NCBI RefSeq assembly: GCF_018129405.1
Contig: NZ_JAFCLP010000006.1
Location: forward strand, 279,683-343,682
DNA length: 64,000 nt
Direction of reading: 5' to 3'
From: Bradyrhizobium iriomotense
Lineage (GTDB): Bacteria > Pseudomonadota > Alphaproteobacteria > Rhizobiales > Xanthobacteraceae
A program made the translations under genes and the position numbers. Under the pieces are notes generated by a model. It was not told where the DNA came from, did not search any database, and saw only the letters and a list, made by a program, of their open reading frames with translations. Below, in pieces: positions 62,833 through 64,000 of this stretch (positions are counted from its first letter, which is position 1; each line of letters opens with the position of its first letter).

Positions 62833-62883
62833 AGAAGGAACAAGGATGTACGATCATCGTGCGTTTTTGTATGAGGACTTCGG

Positions 62884-63732
62884 ATGGACTGGAGCGATCT
62901 GCGTATCTTCCTGGCGATCGCGCGCGAAGGCACGCTCGGCGCGGCCGCGCGAAAAATCGGCCAGACCCAGCCGACCATGGGGCGGCGGCTTCGCGTGCTC
63001 GAAGCAGCATTGGGACAGACGTTGTTCCAGCGCACGGCCGACGGCTTTATCCTCACCGACGAGGGCACCGCCGTGCTGCGCCACGCCGAGCGGATCGAGG
63101 AGGAAGCGCTCGCGCTTCAACGTCACGCCTCCGGCGCGGAGACGCAGCTCGACGGCCTGTTGCGGCTGTCGTCGTCGGATTGGTTCGGGACGGTGATGCT
63201 GTCGCCGGTGATCGCCGCCTTCGGCAAGCGCCACCCCAAGGTGACCGTCGAGCTCCTGACCGATGCGCGCCTCTACAGCCTGCCGCGCCGCGAGGCCGAT
63301 CTCGTCTTCCGCATCAAGTCGTTCAGTGAGCCCGAGGTGATCTCACGAAAGCTGCTCCACATTCCCTACGCGCTCTACGGCAGGAAGGGCAGCAAGCCGC
63401 CGCGCGTCGGCGACGGGCGCGGCATGCGCGTCGTGACCATGAATGCCGAATTCGCCGACATGCCCGACGCGGTCTGGCTGAAGCGCACGTTACCAAATGC
63501 GGAGGTCGCATCCCGCAGCAACAATCGGCAGGCGCAGGCCGAGCTCTGCGCGAGCGGCGGCGGATTGGCTGTGCTGCCGCGCCCGCTCGGCGACCGCGAC
63601 CGAAGGCTGGTCGCGCTCGACATCGGCACGTCGCCGCCGGGGCGGGACACGTTTGTCGGCTATCATCGCGACCTCAAGCGCCTGGCGCGCTTGCGCGCGC
63701 TGCTGGATTTGGTGATTGAGAAGCTGGTATGA
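62884..63732 (+). CDS. LysR-family transcriptional regulator
   Basis: A 282-residue LysR regulator. The helix-turn-helix is in FLAIAREGTLGAAARKIGQT and QPTMGRRLRVLEAALGQTLF. The effector domain follows with LLRLSSSDWFGTVML. It is divergent from the quinone-oxidoreductase gene and probably regulates it. ATG 62884 is used. Confidence 0.92.
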   Translation: MDWSDLRIFLAIAREGTLGAAARKIGQTQPTMGRRLRVLEAALGQTLFQRTADGFILTDEGTAVLRHAERIEEEALALQRHASGAETQLDGLLRLSSSDWFGTVMLSPVIAAFGKRHPKVTVELLTDARLYSLPRREADLVFRIKSFSEPEVISRKLLHIPYALYGRKGSKPPRVGDGRGMRVVTMNAEFADMPDAVWLKRTLPNAEVASRSNNRQAQAELCASGGGLAVLPRPLGDRDRRLVALDIGTSPPGRDTFVGYHRDLKRLARLRALLDLVIEKLV

Positions 63733-63739
63733 CGGCTTC

Positions 63740-63817
63740 GTAGCCCGGGTGAGCGAAGCGACACCCGGGACAGCTCGTGCCGTGAATCCCGGATGTCGCT
63801 TCGCTCATCCGGGCTAC
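63740..63817. repeat. GTAGCCCGG-family palindromic repeat (copy 4)
   Basis: Begins GTAGCCCGGGTGAGCG, has CACCCGGGACAGCTCGTG in the middle and ends TCGCTCATCCGGGCTAC. It lies 7 bp after the LysR stop codon. Confidence 0.8.
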
Positions 63818-64000
63818 AAGACCTTGTGTTGCCCGTCGGGCAAAACACCCAAACCATCGGTCAACGCCTGTCATCAAAAATATTCCACTTTCCCGAAATT
63901 TGGAAATGGCGTATGTATCGTCGCACTCCGGCCCAAGGAAGAGGGGCGTATCGCGATCGTCACGAACGCGGGCCGGGCGGCGGTGGACGCGGATGGCGTT
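63818..64000. repeat. Possible start of a longer recurrent sequence at the window edge
   Basis: The last ~180 bp include TCAAAAATATTCCACTTTCC and an edge-truncated G/C-rich part. I recall closely similar text in many Bradyrhizobium contigs, but that is memory only. No gene was supported here. Confidence 0.3.

Overview
The window is high-GC DNA from an alphaproteobacterium. The genus is most probably Bradyrhizobium or a close Nitrobacteraceae relative. This is inferred from the gene set (phasin, DUF3126, BTLCP-type transglutaminase-like peptidase, tandem PilZ protein, CYTH-CHAD protein, rhomboid), from TTAA-N7-TTAA boxes of the CtrA type, and from several families of imperfect palindromic intergenic repeats that I recall from that group. 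Most of it is ordinary chromosome with short operons and many single genes. No rRNA, CRISPR array, integrase, transposase, prophage or replication origin was seen. The only tRNA is tRNA-Leu(UAA) at 8293-8381.

Layout. 0-3.8 kb: a TetR regulator (cut by the window edge) divergent from an enoyl-CoA hydratase across a clear operator, then a membrane protein and an unknown protein. 3.8-8.3 kb: an accessory block with a truncated HEPN/RES-type protein, an orphan protein divergent from an HNH-nuclease-like protein, and a membrane protein with a collagen-like tail. The block ends at the 3' side of tRNA-Leu. 8.5-15.6 kb: lipoprotein, FAD monooxygenase, CHCC zinc-finger protein, hydrolase, large membrane protein, cysE and DUF3126. 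15.7-20.5 kb: an operon for a molybdopterin oxidoreductase, a ferredoxin and a ferredoxin-NADP reductase, facing an AraC regulator. 20.8-23.2 kb: one very large protein with four peptidoglycan-related domains. 23.4-27.1 kb: small envelope proteins, a gamma carbonic anhydrase and a coiled-coil membrane protein.

27.2-35.1 kb: a spermidine/putrescine-type ABC transporter operon (ATPase, Tat-exported binding protein, two permeases) ending in an Asp/Glu/hydantoin racemase, with a divergent GntR regulator. Just past the racemase lies a 1.8-kb insert with a convergent DUF5131 (three-Cys-motif) gene and a TcmP partner gene. The insert is bracketed by two ~93% identical copies of the racemase 3' end, and the outer copy is an orphan fragment. 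This is the strongest candidate for an under-described mobile two-gene system.

35-64 kb: FAD/Rieske oxidoreductase, amidohydrolase, CYTH-CHAD protein, transglutaminase-like peptidase, PilZ protein, MFS transporter, two GNAT enzymes, zinc alcohol dehydrogenase, glyoxalase-fold protein, cupin, cysteine-cluster protein, DEAD-box helicase, phasin followed by a long 3' hairpin, Crp/Fnr regulator, PAS protein, rhomboid, CBS protein, patatin, a LysR/aldo-keto reductase pair and a quinone-oxidoreductase/LysR pair. All product names come from reading the translated sequence and recalled family motifs. No database search was run.
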